This document shows, in pieces, positions 1 through 6,852 of a stretch of DNA of 64,000 bases (position 1 is its first letter; every line of letters starts with the position of its first letter). Made by a program: the position numbers and the translations under genes. A model generated the notes under the pieces. It ran no database searches. It was given only the letters and a program-made list of their open reading frames with translations, and had not been told where the DNA came from. This DNA is from CAYQDB01 sp964416195 (GTDB taxonomy: Bacteria; Zixibacteria; MSB-5A5; GN15; FEB-12), in contig CAYQDB010000010.1 in assembly GCA_964416195.1 (NCBI GenBank), positions 29,568 through 93,567 of the forward strand. The letters run 5' to 3'.

Positions 1-501
1 AACCAGAGCGGAAACAGCAAACTGCTTTCCGACCCCCATATAACCACCCTGGAAAACCATGAAGCGGAGATCAAAGTTGAGACGATTGTGCCAATTGCAA
101 CCATCAACCGCTTTACTGAAGGCGCCGGCGTTCAGGACATCGTTACCTTCCAGGACGAAGAAGTGGGAATTTCTCTTAAAGTAACGCCGCGGATAACCGG
201 TGACAGGAAGATAACCATGGACGTCTTCCCGAAAGTAGAGGATATTATCGGCTTTTCCGGGCCGCCTGAGAACCAAAAGCCGATTACGACCTCCCGATCT
301 ATCAGGACAAGGATAACGGTCGCCGACGGAGAGACCGTCGCTTTAGGTGGTCTCCTAAAAGAAAATGAAATTGTTCAGGAACAAAAGCTTCCCCTGCTCG
401 GGTCAATACCGCTTTTAGGAAAACTGCTATTCACAAACAAATCAAAAGAGAAGACAACCACCGATTTAATAATCTTGATCACACCCCACATAGTTCAGTA
501 A
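1..501 (+). CDS. Secretin (PilQ/GspD-type), C-terminal part
   Basis: The reading frame is open from base 1, so the gene begins upstream of the window and only its last 166 codons are present. Secretins form the multimeric outer-membrane channel of type IV pili and type II secretion systems. The visible part is the end of the secretin domain: a DPHITTLEN-like segment near the window edge, the VALGGLL strand, and the family signature LPLLGSIPLLGKLLF, followed by a hydrophobic end (LIILITPHIV) that closes the barrel. The prepilin peptidase gene at 26.8 kb fits the presence of a pilus or type II system, but PilQ and GspD cannot be told apart from this fragment. The gene converges on the minus-strand MauE gene, with 6 bases between stop codons and no obvious terminator. 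Confidence 0.9.
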   Translation, partial: NQSGNSKLLSDPHITTLENHEAEIKVETIVPIATINRFTEGAGVQDIVTFQDEEVGISLKVTPRITGDRKITMDVFPKVEDIIGFSGPPENQKPITTSRSIRTRITVADGETVALGGLLKENEIVQEQKLPLLGSIPLLGKLLFTNKSKEKTTTDLIILITPHIVQ

Positions 502-507
502 TTACGA

Positions 508-948
508 CTATGATAGCATCCAGCGTCTCGATCGGCTGAACAGCAACTGCAAGGTAAAAACAATCAATACCAGGTCAAACGACAAGGATTTCCAGGCTGA
601 CCCCGTGGCACCCTTAGCCGCCTTGAAACACCCACAGTCAATATCGATCCCTTTGACTATTGTCGCGCTCAAAGCAAAAATGAATATCACCGTCATAGCA
701 TTGGCCAGAACAACCGCTCCATTGTAGAATACTCCCAGAATTAGCGCCAGGCCACACAATAACTCGACCCACGGCAAGATCAGCGCCATAAGGTTTATCA
801 GGTCTCCTGGAACAAGATGATAATACCAGATGGATTTAGCAAAGGCACCGGGATCCACGATTTTATACAGTGAGGCATAGATAAAGGTTGCTCCCACGCC
901 CACCCGAACGATCAATGTCAGCAGGTCGTTGTCAATCACTCGCCGCAC
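508..948 (-). CDS. MauE/DoxX-family membrane protein
   Basis: A 146-residue integral membrane protein with four predicted hydrophobic helices, the MauE/DoxX four-helix layout. The cysteine motif DIDCGCF lies in the loop before the last helix (about residue 104-110) and is typical of MauE-like members, which are linked to disulfide or redox handling in the envelope. The start shown is a GTG that overlaps the end of the upstream rhodanese gene by 13 bases. A GTG at 939 would give the classical 4-base GTGA overlap and is equally plausible. Translational coupling with the rhodanese suggests a shared sulfur or redox job; the substrate is unknown. Confidence 0.75.
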   Translation of the reverse strand: MRRVIDNDLLTLIVRVGVGATFIYASLYKIVDPGAFAKSIWYYHLVPGDLINLMALILPWVELLCGLALILGVFYNGAVVLANAMTVIFIFALSATIVKGIDIDCGCFKAAKGATGSAWKSLSFDLVLIVFTLQLLFSRSRRWMLS

Positions 949-1451
949 ACACGTTTCCTCTCAATCGGTAACCCGGACTTCTCCCATTCCCTCGAGCCGC
1001 CGAAGAATATCAAAACTTTGGTATACCCGAACGCTTGAAGATTCCTGGCCAGATGGAGCGACAGGTCACACTCCTCCCCGGAACAGTAAGTGATAATGGG
1101 ACAATCTTTGGGAACGCCGCAAAGGATGGAGTCAAAATATTTACCCAAATCCTCATCGGGAAGATAATCAAAGGGAATATTGATAGACCCCAGAATAGTA
1201 CCGCATTCAAATTCTGCCGGCTCTCGGCAATCGATGAAGACGGCTCCGCCGGAAATAAACTCAAGCTGGGCGACATCAACAGCAATGAAGGGTGGGTCTC
1301 CCAGAGCGGCATTAGGTGGAACGATCGGGTCGCTGCCAGAAGATATGGTACGATATTTGCCGATATAGGCAATTCTGTTCGGCAACACAAAGTTAAACCC
1401 CAAGCCCAGAATTGCCGCCAGTAACAATATCGTCGCAACCTGCCTGATCAT
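936..1451 (-). CDS. Rhodanese-domain protein, N-terminally anchored
   Basis: 171 residues. A hydrophobic N-terminal segment (about residues 5-22) acts as signal or anchor and is followed by one rhodanese domain. The domain shows the CH2A-like FIDCREPAEFECGTI stretch and an active-site loop YCSGEECDLS, whose first cysteine is the likely sulfane-sulfur carrier. Single-domain exported rhodaneses act as sulfur transferases or periplasmic sulfur-handling proteins. The gene is first of a two-gene unit with the MauE/DoxX gene. An upstream TTGACA (1666-1671) could belong to its promoter, but the matching -10 (TTTTTT with a 17-base spacer) is poor. ATG at 1451 has no strong ribosome-binding site. Confidence 0.8.
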   Translation of the reverse strand: MIRQVATILLLAAILGLGFNFVLPNRIAYIGKYRTISSGSDPIVPPNAALGDPPFIAVDVAQLEFISGGAVFIDCREPAEFECGTILGSINIPFDYLPDEDLGKYFDSILCGVPKDCPIITYCSGEECDLSLHLARNLQAFGYTKVLIFFGGSREWEKSGLPIERKRVCGE

Positions 1452-1834
1452 CCCAAATCCGATACGACTTCCTCGATCTCTCTGTTATACCCAGCGAAAA
1501 AGCAAAATGTTTGGGGAAATTCAGTCCGGCCCTCTTGCGCTTAGCTAGCCCGCCGACCACAAATCGCCTTTCAGGCTATCAAACCCGGACAGAGTTGACT
1601 CCTAATACATAAAAGCGTCATATAACCAGTCATCAGAGCACTAAAAAAGCAATTTATCGGGAAAGTGTCAAGGCCAATGTGCTGCTGGAAAGCAAAACCG
1701 CTGGTTAATCTTTCTTTCTCGAGAGCTATCTCTCGAGATTTATGCCTGCTGAAATAGAGAGCGCTCGTGACACTATGATTTAGAGAAACAGCCTCCTGCT
1801 GTACCAGATATCCATAGAGCGCCATTCGACAAAA
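1452..1834. other. Intergenic region with a 22-bp palindrome
   Basis: About 380 bases with no gene I can support. It contains a hairpin or operator-like palindrome with 9-bp arms and a CTAT loop at 1717-1738, and a minus-strand TTGACA at 1666-1671. A 117-codon minus-strand reading frame crosses the region but runs straight through the terminator at 1835-1864 and has no family resemblance. Confidence 0.5.
1717..1738. repeat. Perfect 9-bp inverted repeat, 4-nt loop
   Basis: TCTCGAGAG-CTAT-CTCTCGAGA. There is no T-run on either side, so it does not look like a terminator. It lies about 270 bases upstream of the rhodanese start and about 50 bases upstream of a TTGACA box, which fits an operator or an RNA hairpin. 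Its function is unknown. Confidence 0.6.
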
Positions 1835-1864
1835 AACGGGACTCACAATATTGTGAGTCCCGTT
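1835..1864 (-). terminator. Rho-independent terminator, perfect 15-bp arms
   Basis: A 30-bp perfect palindrome with half-site AACGGGACTCACAAT and no unpaired loop bases in the DNA. On the minus strand it is followed by a run of six T (complement at 1831-1836). It ends the minus-strand transcript carrying the small ORFs and the sigma-like gene. The stem is unusually long. Confidence 0.85.
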
Positions 1865-1920
1865 CAAACGTTTAGTTCGCTCTTGGGAAATCTCTTGTCG
1901 GAACAAGTCCGTTTCACCAT
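1864..1920 (-). CDS. Possible 18-residue microprotein
   Basis: The ATG directly follows the TGA of the upstream small ORF (TGAATG), and the 18-codon frame ends in a TGA that touches the terminator stem. The product is basic, with one cysteine. The ribosome-binding site is weak. Coding status rests only on the tight stop/start junction and position in the same transcript; it may be untranslated leader or trailer sequence. Confidence 0.2.
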   Translation of the reverse strand: MVKRTCSDKRFPKSELNV

Positions 1921-2106
1921 TCAAATGGAGCGACTCTGCTGAATCCTCGCGCTATGGCTTGACGGAATCAGTTCGTATCTCCCCCTCAGAATCTTGCCCA
2001 CTACTACCGAAAACCTTCTGGGATTGAGCCCTTGTAAACTGTATGGATGCCAGCACTCCTTCTCTCCCTTAAGGGCAAACTTTCTTCTGGGTTCTCTCTT
2101 TGGCAC
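1921..2106 (-). CDS. Possible 61-residue small basic protein
   Basis: A GTG start at 2106 is preceded at a suitable distance by AAGGAG. The product is strongly basic (VPKREPRRKFALKG at the start) with a single Cys-Trp-His cluster near residue 18 and no recognised domain. It lies between the sigma-like gene and the strong terminator at 1835-1864, on the same strand. The ribosome-binding site and terminator support translation; absence of homology and the short length argue caution. A longer ATG-initiated frame from 2142 exists but lacks a ribosome-binding site. Confidence 0.35.
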   Translation of the reverse strand: MPKREPRRKFALKGEKECWHPYSLQGLNPRRFSVVVGKILRGRYELIPSSHSARIQQSRSI

Positions 2107-2319
2107 GACACTACTCCTTGCATTCCGGTTCCCCCCCCTCAAACCTGCGCAGCAGGTATTGCAGTCCCGTGAGACAGGTGAGGAAACAGGCGCGTCTCGT
2201 TCCTTGAGATATCACCTCCTTACAGAGCTTATTACATTTCAGCGCGTGAGACAACAGTGGGTACGGCTGAGTACGTTGCTTACAGTTGTCCTCTCATATA
2301 ATAGCCATTTGACATACAG

Positions 2320-2637
2320 TTATGTTACCAGCAACCTGTGCAACTTCCTGATGGCTCTATGCTTATAGATATTGACAACCTGTTGCTTAACGCCAAGAAT
2401 TCGGGCTATTTCCCTCTCCTTTTTGCCGGATAGGTAGTAGTTCATAACCTGTTTCTGGCGAGGAGATAGAGAGTGATTGATGTGCCATTTAAGGCGGTTG
2501 CGTAACTTGTCTAAAACAGAACTGAGTCGACTTTCACCATTGGCGTTATGGTACGCCGACTGCTCATTGGCAAACGACTCAAGAAAAAGCTTGTCAACCA
2601 ATACCTCGGCAAACTCAAATTCTTTATGGGGAGCCAT
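2320..2637 (-). CDS. Sigma-70 region 4-like HTH regulator
   Basis: About 105 residues. The C-terminal half (about residues 55-105) matches sigma-70 region 4 / FixJ-like helix-turn-helix proteins: LSPRQKQVMNYYLSG, then REIARILGVKQQVV, then a basic recognition tail. No sigma region 2 is present, so it cannot be a complete sigma factor. It may be a stand-alone region 4 DNA-binding regulator or an anti-sigma-like adaptor. ATG at 2637 is used; an adjacent TTG at 2640 is possible. It lies 14 bases downstream of the coiled-coil membrane protein gene, so the two are probably cotranscribed. Confidence 0.6.
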   Translation of the reverse strand: MAPHKEFEFAEVLVDKLFLESFANEQSAYHNANGESRLSSVLDKLRNRLKWHINHSLSPRQKQVMNYYLSGKKEREIARILGVKQQVVNIYKHRAIRKLHRLLVT

Positions 2638-2651
2638 CAACAGATATGCCT

Positions 2652-3167
2652 TCAGTAATCCAACTTGTTTTCCGTTCTGATCTTGTCGAACTCTTCAAGT
2701 GATATCGAAAACTTCCTGGCTGTCTCATCTCTGATCTCCGCTAGGGCAACTTTCTTTTCGTATGGCGACAGGTCCTTTGGGAGGTCTCGATATCGCTTTT
2801 TGTAATAACCCAATATCTGCTTGTGCCTTAAGAGACCATCTTCTGTCAAGTGTGCATCCGAGTTGAAATCTACTTTTCGCGAGCCTGTCTTGCTTTCCTC
2901 GATGTTGCTCGCTTTTACCAGAGAATCGTACGCCGAGCGATAGGCAAGCTCCCTCTGCCAGACCAACTTCGCCGCCTCAACTTCTTGTTGTGCAATAGAA
3001 TCCGCCAGCAAGTTATACCGTTTGTTTAGGCTCTCAATTTGGTGCGCACTTTCCTGTCGGCCATGCTCGTACGCGACCTGCGTCTGCTCCTTATGCGTGG
3101 AAGCACTATAATAGCTCAAAGCAACAATTATCGCCAAGAAAACAACTGCCAGAACAACCTTTTTCAT
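2652..3167 (-). CDS. Membrane-anchored coiled-coil protein, unknown function
   Basis: 171 residues from ATG 3167, which has an AGGGTGAGG ribosome-binding region 3-10 bases upstream; the frame extends 18 codons further but without support. An N-terminal hydrophobic anchor (about residues 3-20, after MKK) is followed by a long charged, heptad-like stretch (about 25-90) and a second charged helical part rich in Lys, Glu and Tyr. I recognise no family. The layout (one transmembrane segment, then coiled coil) fits an inner-membrane periplasmic or signalling protein. Its likely partner is the downstream sigma-region-4-like gene. Confidence 0.55.
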   Translation of the reverse strand: MKKVVLAVVFLAIIVALSYYSASTHKEQTQVAYEHGRQESAHQIESLNKRYNLLADSIAQQEVEAAKLVWQRELAYRSAYDSLVKASNIEESKTGSRKVDFNSDAHLTEDGLLRHKQILGYYKKRYRDLPKDLSPYEKKVALAEIRDETARKFSISLEEFDKIRTENKLDY

Positions 3168-3269
3168 TTCCTCACCCTTCAGAATCTTTGTCAGAATATC
3201 GGCAATGATTTGTGGAGTCAAGTTTGAACTTTTTTCACAGACTATCCACCAGATTCAGCATCAGAATAG

Positions 3270-3360
3270 GGGCCTGTTGAAAAAGTCCAGTTCTCGTCAT
3301 TGCGAGTCCGCCTCAGGCGGACTCCTCGCTATGACGCTTTCTACGTTTTTCAACAGGCCC
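3270..3360. mobile_element. MITE-like element, copy 1 (91 bp)
   Basis: Perfect 15-bp terminal inverted repeats, GGGCCTGTTGAAAAA at 3270-3284 and its complement at 3346-3360. The interior is itself palindromic around GAGTCCGCC..GGCGGACTC. No coding capacity. Related copies lie at 54164-54313 and 63655-63794. It sits just downstream of the GT2 gene. Confidence 0.8.
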
Positions 3361-3440
3361 ATAGCATAAGGGCAGAAAATGACTCACCGCTCGGCGCGCC
3401 GCCAAGAACGCATACGGATATTCAGCCCACAGAGAACATG

Positions 3441-4172
3441 CTACTTCCTGATACGAAGCAGCAGAAATATCCACGGGCGCAACATCGACCACCAACCGGA
3501 AAACGGCCTGATTTTGGAATAGGCCTTACTATCCGTCGGATAAACCATTGAGACCGGCACCTCGGCCATACGGTACCCGTGCTTGGCCACTTTGTAGTGA
3601 ATGTAGTACTCCATCTCATATCGATCCAACCATTTCTGGCTCAAATCAATATCAGGTTTGTCAAACAGGTCAAGTCGATATGCCCGAAAACCGCACGTTA
3701 CATCAGTTCCCTTGAACCCCAGAACAAGATTGACCAACCTGGTATAGAGCTTGATCGCAAGATTTCGGAAGATTGGCAAATTAGGGCTTTGGCCGCCCGT
3801 CAAGTACCGAGAGCCCTGAACATAATCAGCTTTGTCTTGCAGGATCGGCTCCACCAAGCAAGGGATTTCTTCCGGCAGCATCTTCCCATTGCCAGCCATA
3901 ATGACAATGACACTCAAACCCCGATTCCTGCCGTAGGCGATAGCGCTCCTGATTGAGGTACCGACACCTGAGTTCTGTTCCTGCCGGATAACATGATGCC
4001 CTGTCGATTTGAGCCATTCGGACGAATTGTCCGTGGAACCGTCGTCAATGAAAATCAGATGGTAATCACTGGGAATAGGAAACCGTTTGGCCAGGCGCCT
4101 CAGCTTCTCCCCTTCGTTGAAGGTAACAACAGCAACCAGTATATCCCGATGTGAGATAGGCGACATTGTCAT
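3441..4172 (-). CDS. GT2-family glycosyltransferase
   Basis: 243 residues, a short GT-A fold enzyme like dolichyl-phosphate mannose/glucose synthases that lack a C-terminal membrane domain. An N-terminal strand (DILVAVVTFNEG) leads to the nucleotide-binding FIDDGSTDNS motif (about residue 41-50). The middle carries VIVIMAGNGK, where AGNG replaces the usual DxD-type DADG/DGDG motif, and a YVQGSRYLTGG segment typical of DPM1-like enzymes follows. The C-terminus ends in a hydrophobic LRPWIFLLL stretch that may touch the membrane. It is the last gene of the glycan operon and overlaps the acetyltransferase gene by 4 bases. It probably makes a lipid-linked or peripheral sugar. Confidence 0.88.
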   Translation of the reverse strand: MTMSPISHRDILVAVVTFNEGEKLRRLAKRFPIPSDYHLIFIDDGSTDNSSEWLKSTGHHVIRQEQNSGVGTSIRSAIAYGRNRGLSVIVIMAGNGKMLPEEIPCLVEPILQDKADYVQGSRYLTGGQSPNLPIFRNLAIKLYTRLVNLVLGFKGTDVTCGFRAYRLDLFDKPDIDLSQKWLDRYEMEYYIHYKVAKHGYRMAEVPVSMVYPTDSKAYSKIRPFSGWWSMLRPWIFLLLRIRK

Positions 4173-4765
4173 CGAGGGGTTACACGTCCGTCAATCAAGC
4201 TGTATTCACAGCCACAGGCAGTACAGCGGGCGAAGCGGGGTTCGGCGGTGCTGGCCCCTTCTGCCTGAGAGAAATCCAACCGCTTGGCACACGCACAGAC
4301 GTAACCGATGAAGGCCGCCGGATTGCCGAACCACAGAGTAAAATCGGGAATATCTCTGGTTACGACGGCACCGGCGCCAACGAAGGCAAAACGTCCGACC
4401 GTATGACCGGCCACCACCACGGCGCCTGCGCCAATAGTGGCGCCTTCTTTAACGAGCGCTCTGTCAACCTTATCGTGGCGGACCTTGCTACGCGCGTAGA
4501 TGTCATTGGTGAAAACAGCGCCGGGGCCAATAAAGACGTCGTTCTCTATAACCACTCCGTCCCATACGGAGACACCGTTCTTGATCGTGACACGGTCACC
4601 GATAATGACTCCATTTTCCACAAAGCAGTGGTCGCAGATATTGCAGTCAGCGCCGATCCTGACTCCTTTCTGAACGTTGCAAAAAGCCCAGATACGTGTG
4701 CCTGTTCCGATCTGTTCGGTCTCAACTATTGCAGTGGGATGGGTGGAGTATCCTTTGGCATGCAT
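4169..4765 (-). CDS. WbpD/WlbB-like sugar N-acetyltransferase
   Basis: A left-handed beta-helix acyltransferase with many hexapeptide turns (IGTGTRIWAF, IGADCNIC, IGDRVTIKNG, IGAGAVVVAG). The IWAF and NGVSVWDGV patterns match WbpD/WlbB, which acetylate the 3-amino group of UDP-2-acetamido-3-amino-uronic acid using acetyl-CoA. Residues about 165-190 add a cysteine-containing tail (CACAKRL..CTACGCEY) resembling a zinc ribbon, also seen in some family members. I choose ATG 4765: it is one base after the oxidoreductase stop codon and has GGAG upstream, whereas the longer frame from 4783 does not. The adjoining Gfo/Idh gene supplies the preceding oxidation step. Confidence 0.87.
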   Translation of the reverse strand: MHAKGYSTHPTAIVETEQIGTGTRIWAFCNVQKGVRIGADCNICDHCFVENGVIIGDRVTIKNGVSVWDGVVIENDVFIGPGAVFTNDIYARSKVRHDKVDRALVKEGATIGAGAVVVAGHTVGRFAFVGAGAVVTRDIPDFTLWFGNPAAFIGYVCACAKRLDFSQAEGASTAEPRFARCTACGCEYSLIDGRVTPR

Positions 4766-4766
4766 C

Positions 4767-5780
4767 TCAATCCAGCTCCACAACTTCTCCGTTCATCCGC
4801 ATCGATTTATTGGCGGCCTCGAGTATCCGTACCACGCGCAGCCCGGCCTGGCCATCGGTCAAAGCCGGACGATTCTCACTGATACTGTTGTAAAACTCAC
4901 GACTTACTTTCTTCAACGCTTCCGTCAAGTCAATGTTCGGCGCGAGCATGTCGCCGGTGCGGTACTGGATCAGAATATCGTAAATCTGATCCCTGTCACG
5001 AACAACATCAATCCCCCGATCGTAGATTTTCACCTTCTCCGACGGCTCCATGTCGTCATAGATAATCATTTTCTTCGAGCCGGATATAAGCGTTTTACGG
5101 ACTTTCACCGGCGCCAGCCAGTTGACGTGAATATGCCCCAACAGGTTGTCATCATAGTAGGTCGAAATGTAAGCAATGTTCTCGATCTTTTTGTCGAAAT
5201 GCGCAACCCCGGTGGCGGTTATGGCTTTCGGCTTACGGTCGAGGAGATAATCCATAATTGAAACATCGTGGGGAGCAAGGTCCCATATAACATTGACATC
5301 GTGCTGAAACAGACCAAGGTTCACCCTAACTGAATCAAAGTAATACAACTCTCCCAGCTCACCGGAGGTAATGAGCCTTTTGATTGTTCGGACAGCCCCG
5401 GTATAGACAAAGGTATGGTCAACCATAAGCTGCAGATGCTTCTGCTCAGCTTGTTCGATGAGTCTTTGCGCTTGCTCGGTGGTAGCTGTCAACGGCTTCT
5501 CTATAAAAAGGTGCTTGCCGTTAGACAGAGCTTCCATCCCGAGTGAGAAATGGGTAGAGACAGGCGTTGAAATGACCACGGCGTCAATATCCGGGGAGCG
5601 TAGTATCTTATCCGGCTCCATGGTGAGCATAACGATGGCCGGATACTGTTTGGAAACAAACTCCAGCCTCTCCTTCCTGAAGTCGCACACAGCCGTAACC
5701 TTGACATCATCGAGCGCGTTGAAATTGCGAATGAGGTTCGGTCCCCAGTATCCGCAGCCGATAACACCGATCTTCATCAT
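4767..5780 (-). CDS. Gfo/Idh/MocA oxidoreductase (WbpB/WlbA-like)
   Basis: 337 residues. An N-terminal Rossmann fold (IGVIGCGYWGPNLIRNF) is followed by the Gfo/Idh hallmark KHLFIEKPLT (about residue 90-99), whose EKP lysine is catalytic. A C-terminal beta-sheet domain follows. In WbpB/WlbA enzymes this oxidises C3 of UDP-GlcNAcA; the downstream acetyltransferase of the same pathway supports that role. No WbpE-type aminotransferase lies in this operon, so it must be elsewhere if the pathway is complete. The AGGAGG ribosome-binding site is 8 bases before ATG 5780; a second ATG follows immediately. Confidence 0.88.
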   Translation of the reverse strand: MMKIGVIGCGYWGPNLIRNFNALDDVKVTAVCDFRKERLEFVSKQYPAIVMLTMEPDKILRSPDIDAVVISTPVSTHFSLGMEALSNGKHLFIEKPLTATTEQAQRLIEQAEQKHLQLMVDHTFVYTGAVRTIKRLITSGELGELYYFDSVRVNLGLFQHDVNVIWDLAPHDVSIMDYLLDRKPKAITATGVAHFDKKIENIAYISTYYDDNLLGHIHVNWLAPVKVRKTLISGSKKMIIYDDMEPSEKVKIYDRGIDVVRDRDQIYDILIQYRTGDMLAPNIDLTEALKKVSREFYNSISENRPALTDGQAGLRVVRILEAANKSMRMNGEVVELD

Positions 5781-5835
5781 ACAACAAGCCTCCTATACCG
5801 GGCTATGGCTGAAAACGTACGGCACTTCCACCCAG

Positions 5836-6852
5836 CTATTCCGGCATTTCTTCAGTGGCCTCATCTCCCAGCTTCTTCAGCGATAAGTGCTCCTTTTTCA
5901 GGAAATAGAAACCCATTACGGTCACGACAATGTACTGCACAGCATGAAGGACCAGCGCACAGGATAAGGCATCCTCCTTTGAGACACCATACGCCATCAG
6001 CGACCACACAGCGCCGACGTGGTAGACGCCCACGAACCCGGGCGACGACGGCACCAGAATCGATATTGACACCACCACGAGAACGACATAGGAAGCGTCC
6101 AGCGAGAGTTTGAAACCGAAAGCCCAGAACACGAATATATTGGAAAACCCCATGAATAGCCAGATCAGAATGGTCTGAGCAGCGACCAAGGCAACGCTTC
6201 TGGGATTACTCAAGAACTCCAGCCCGCGTGAGAACTTCAAAACGACGTTTTTGATGAACTCCCGAACCGTGACGGGGGCAAAGAACAAATACCTGGCCAG
6301 CAGACGTCCCGCCTGATTCGGCTTGAGAGCCAGAACCAACACTACCAGGATGCCAAACAGAGCAATGGCGATGGCAATGTTCAACCCGAACTTCATTGAC
6401 TGGTCAAGCGACAGATGCGACACATAGAGAACTGCTCCAAATATCAGCAGCAGGGCCACCAGGTCAAAGACCATTCTCTCGACGAAGATAGTCGCCAGTG
6501 ACGCCGACTTGGTGATCTCCCTGTCCTGCGATGAGAGCGAGTACGCGCGCACGAACTCTCCCAGTCTCAGGGGGAGAACGTTGTTGGCCATGAATCCGAT
6601 CCAGGTAGCCGCCAGAAGCTTGGAGAATTCCACCCGTTTTATTGGGGCCAGCATGTACCGCCAGCGAAATGCTCGCTGGTACATCGTTACGAAAATGAGC
6701 ACAGCGTTCGGGATGAGCCACAGATAGTTCGCACCCCGCAGAGCGGCTTTCAGCTCCGTGAAATTGATATTGCGAAACAGAAACCACAGCAGCAGCAGGG
6801 AAATGCCCAGCCCAAGCATCAGGTAGAGAGTTTTCTTCTGGTTAATAGTCAC
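5836..6852 (-). CDS. Flippase-like membrane protein (LPG synthase TM/UPF0104)
   Basis: 338 residues with about eight hydrophobic segments, matching the lysylphosphatidylglycerol synthase transmembrane region (UPF0104, YbhN/AglD family). Family traits include the N-terminal LLLLWFLFRNINF segment, AFRWRYMLAPI, the conserved LAATWIGFMANNVLPLRLGE..RAY segment (about residue 83-107) and VSISILVPSSPGFVGVYH (about 260). These proteins are proposed to move lipid-linked sugars or lipids across the membrane. It starts within the stop of the glycosyltransferase gene (ATGA overlap). Within the operon it is the best candidate to present the lipid-linked glycan to the DUF2723 protein. Confidence 0.85.
   Translation of the reverse strand: MTINQKKTLYLMLGLGISLLLLWFLFRNINFTELKAALRGANYLWLIPNAVLIFVTMYQRAFRWRYMLAPIKRVEFSKLLAATWIGFMANNVLPLRLGEFVRAYSLSSQDREITKSASLATIFVERMVFDLVALLLIFGAVLYVSHLSLDQSMKFGLNIAIAIALFGILVVLVLALKPNQAGRLLARYLFFAPVTVREFIKNVVLKFSRGLEFLSNPRSVALVAAQTILIWLFMGFSNIFVFWAFGFKLSLDASYVVLVVVSISILVPSSPGFVGVYHVGAVWSLMAYGVSKEDALSCALVLHAVQYIVVTVMGFYFLKKEHLSLKKLGDEATEEMPE

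Noticed and set aside
1571..1924. 117-codon minus-strand reading frame
   Set aside because: It runs straight through the perfect terminator palindrome, has no ribosome-binding site and resembles no protein.
2205..2222. Plus-strand ATATCACCTCCTTA as a 16S rRNA 3' end
   Set aside because: The sequence before it shows none of the conserved 16S helix 45 region; only the anti-Shine-Dalgarno stretch matches.
1994..2368. 124-codon plus-strand reading frame opposite the small ORFs
   Set aside because: It overlaps the sigma-like gene end on the other strand, has no ribosome-binding site and its composition is not protein-like.
4166..4882. 238-codon plus-strand reading frame
   Set aside because: It is the antisense shadow of the WbpD-like acetyltransferase, whose hexapeptide repeats leave the other strand open.
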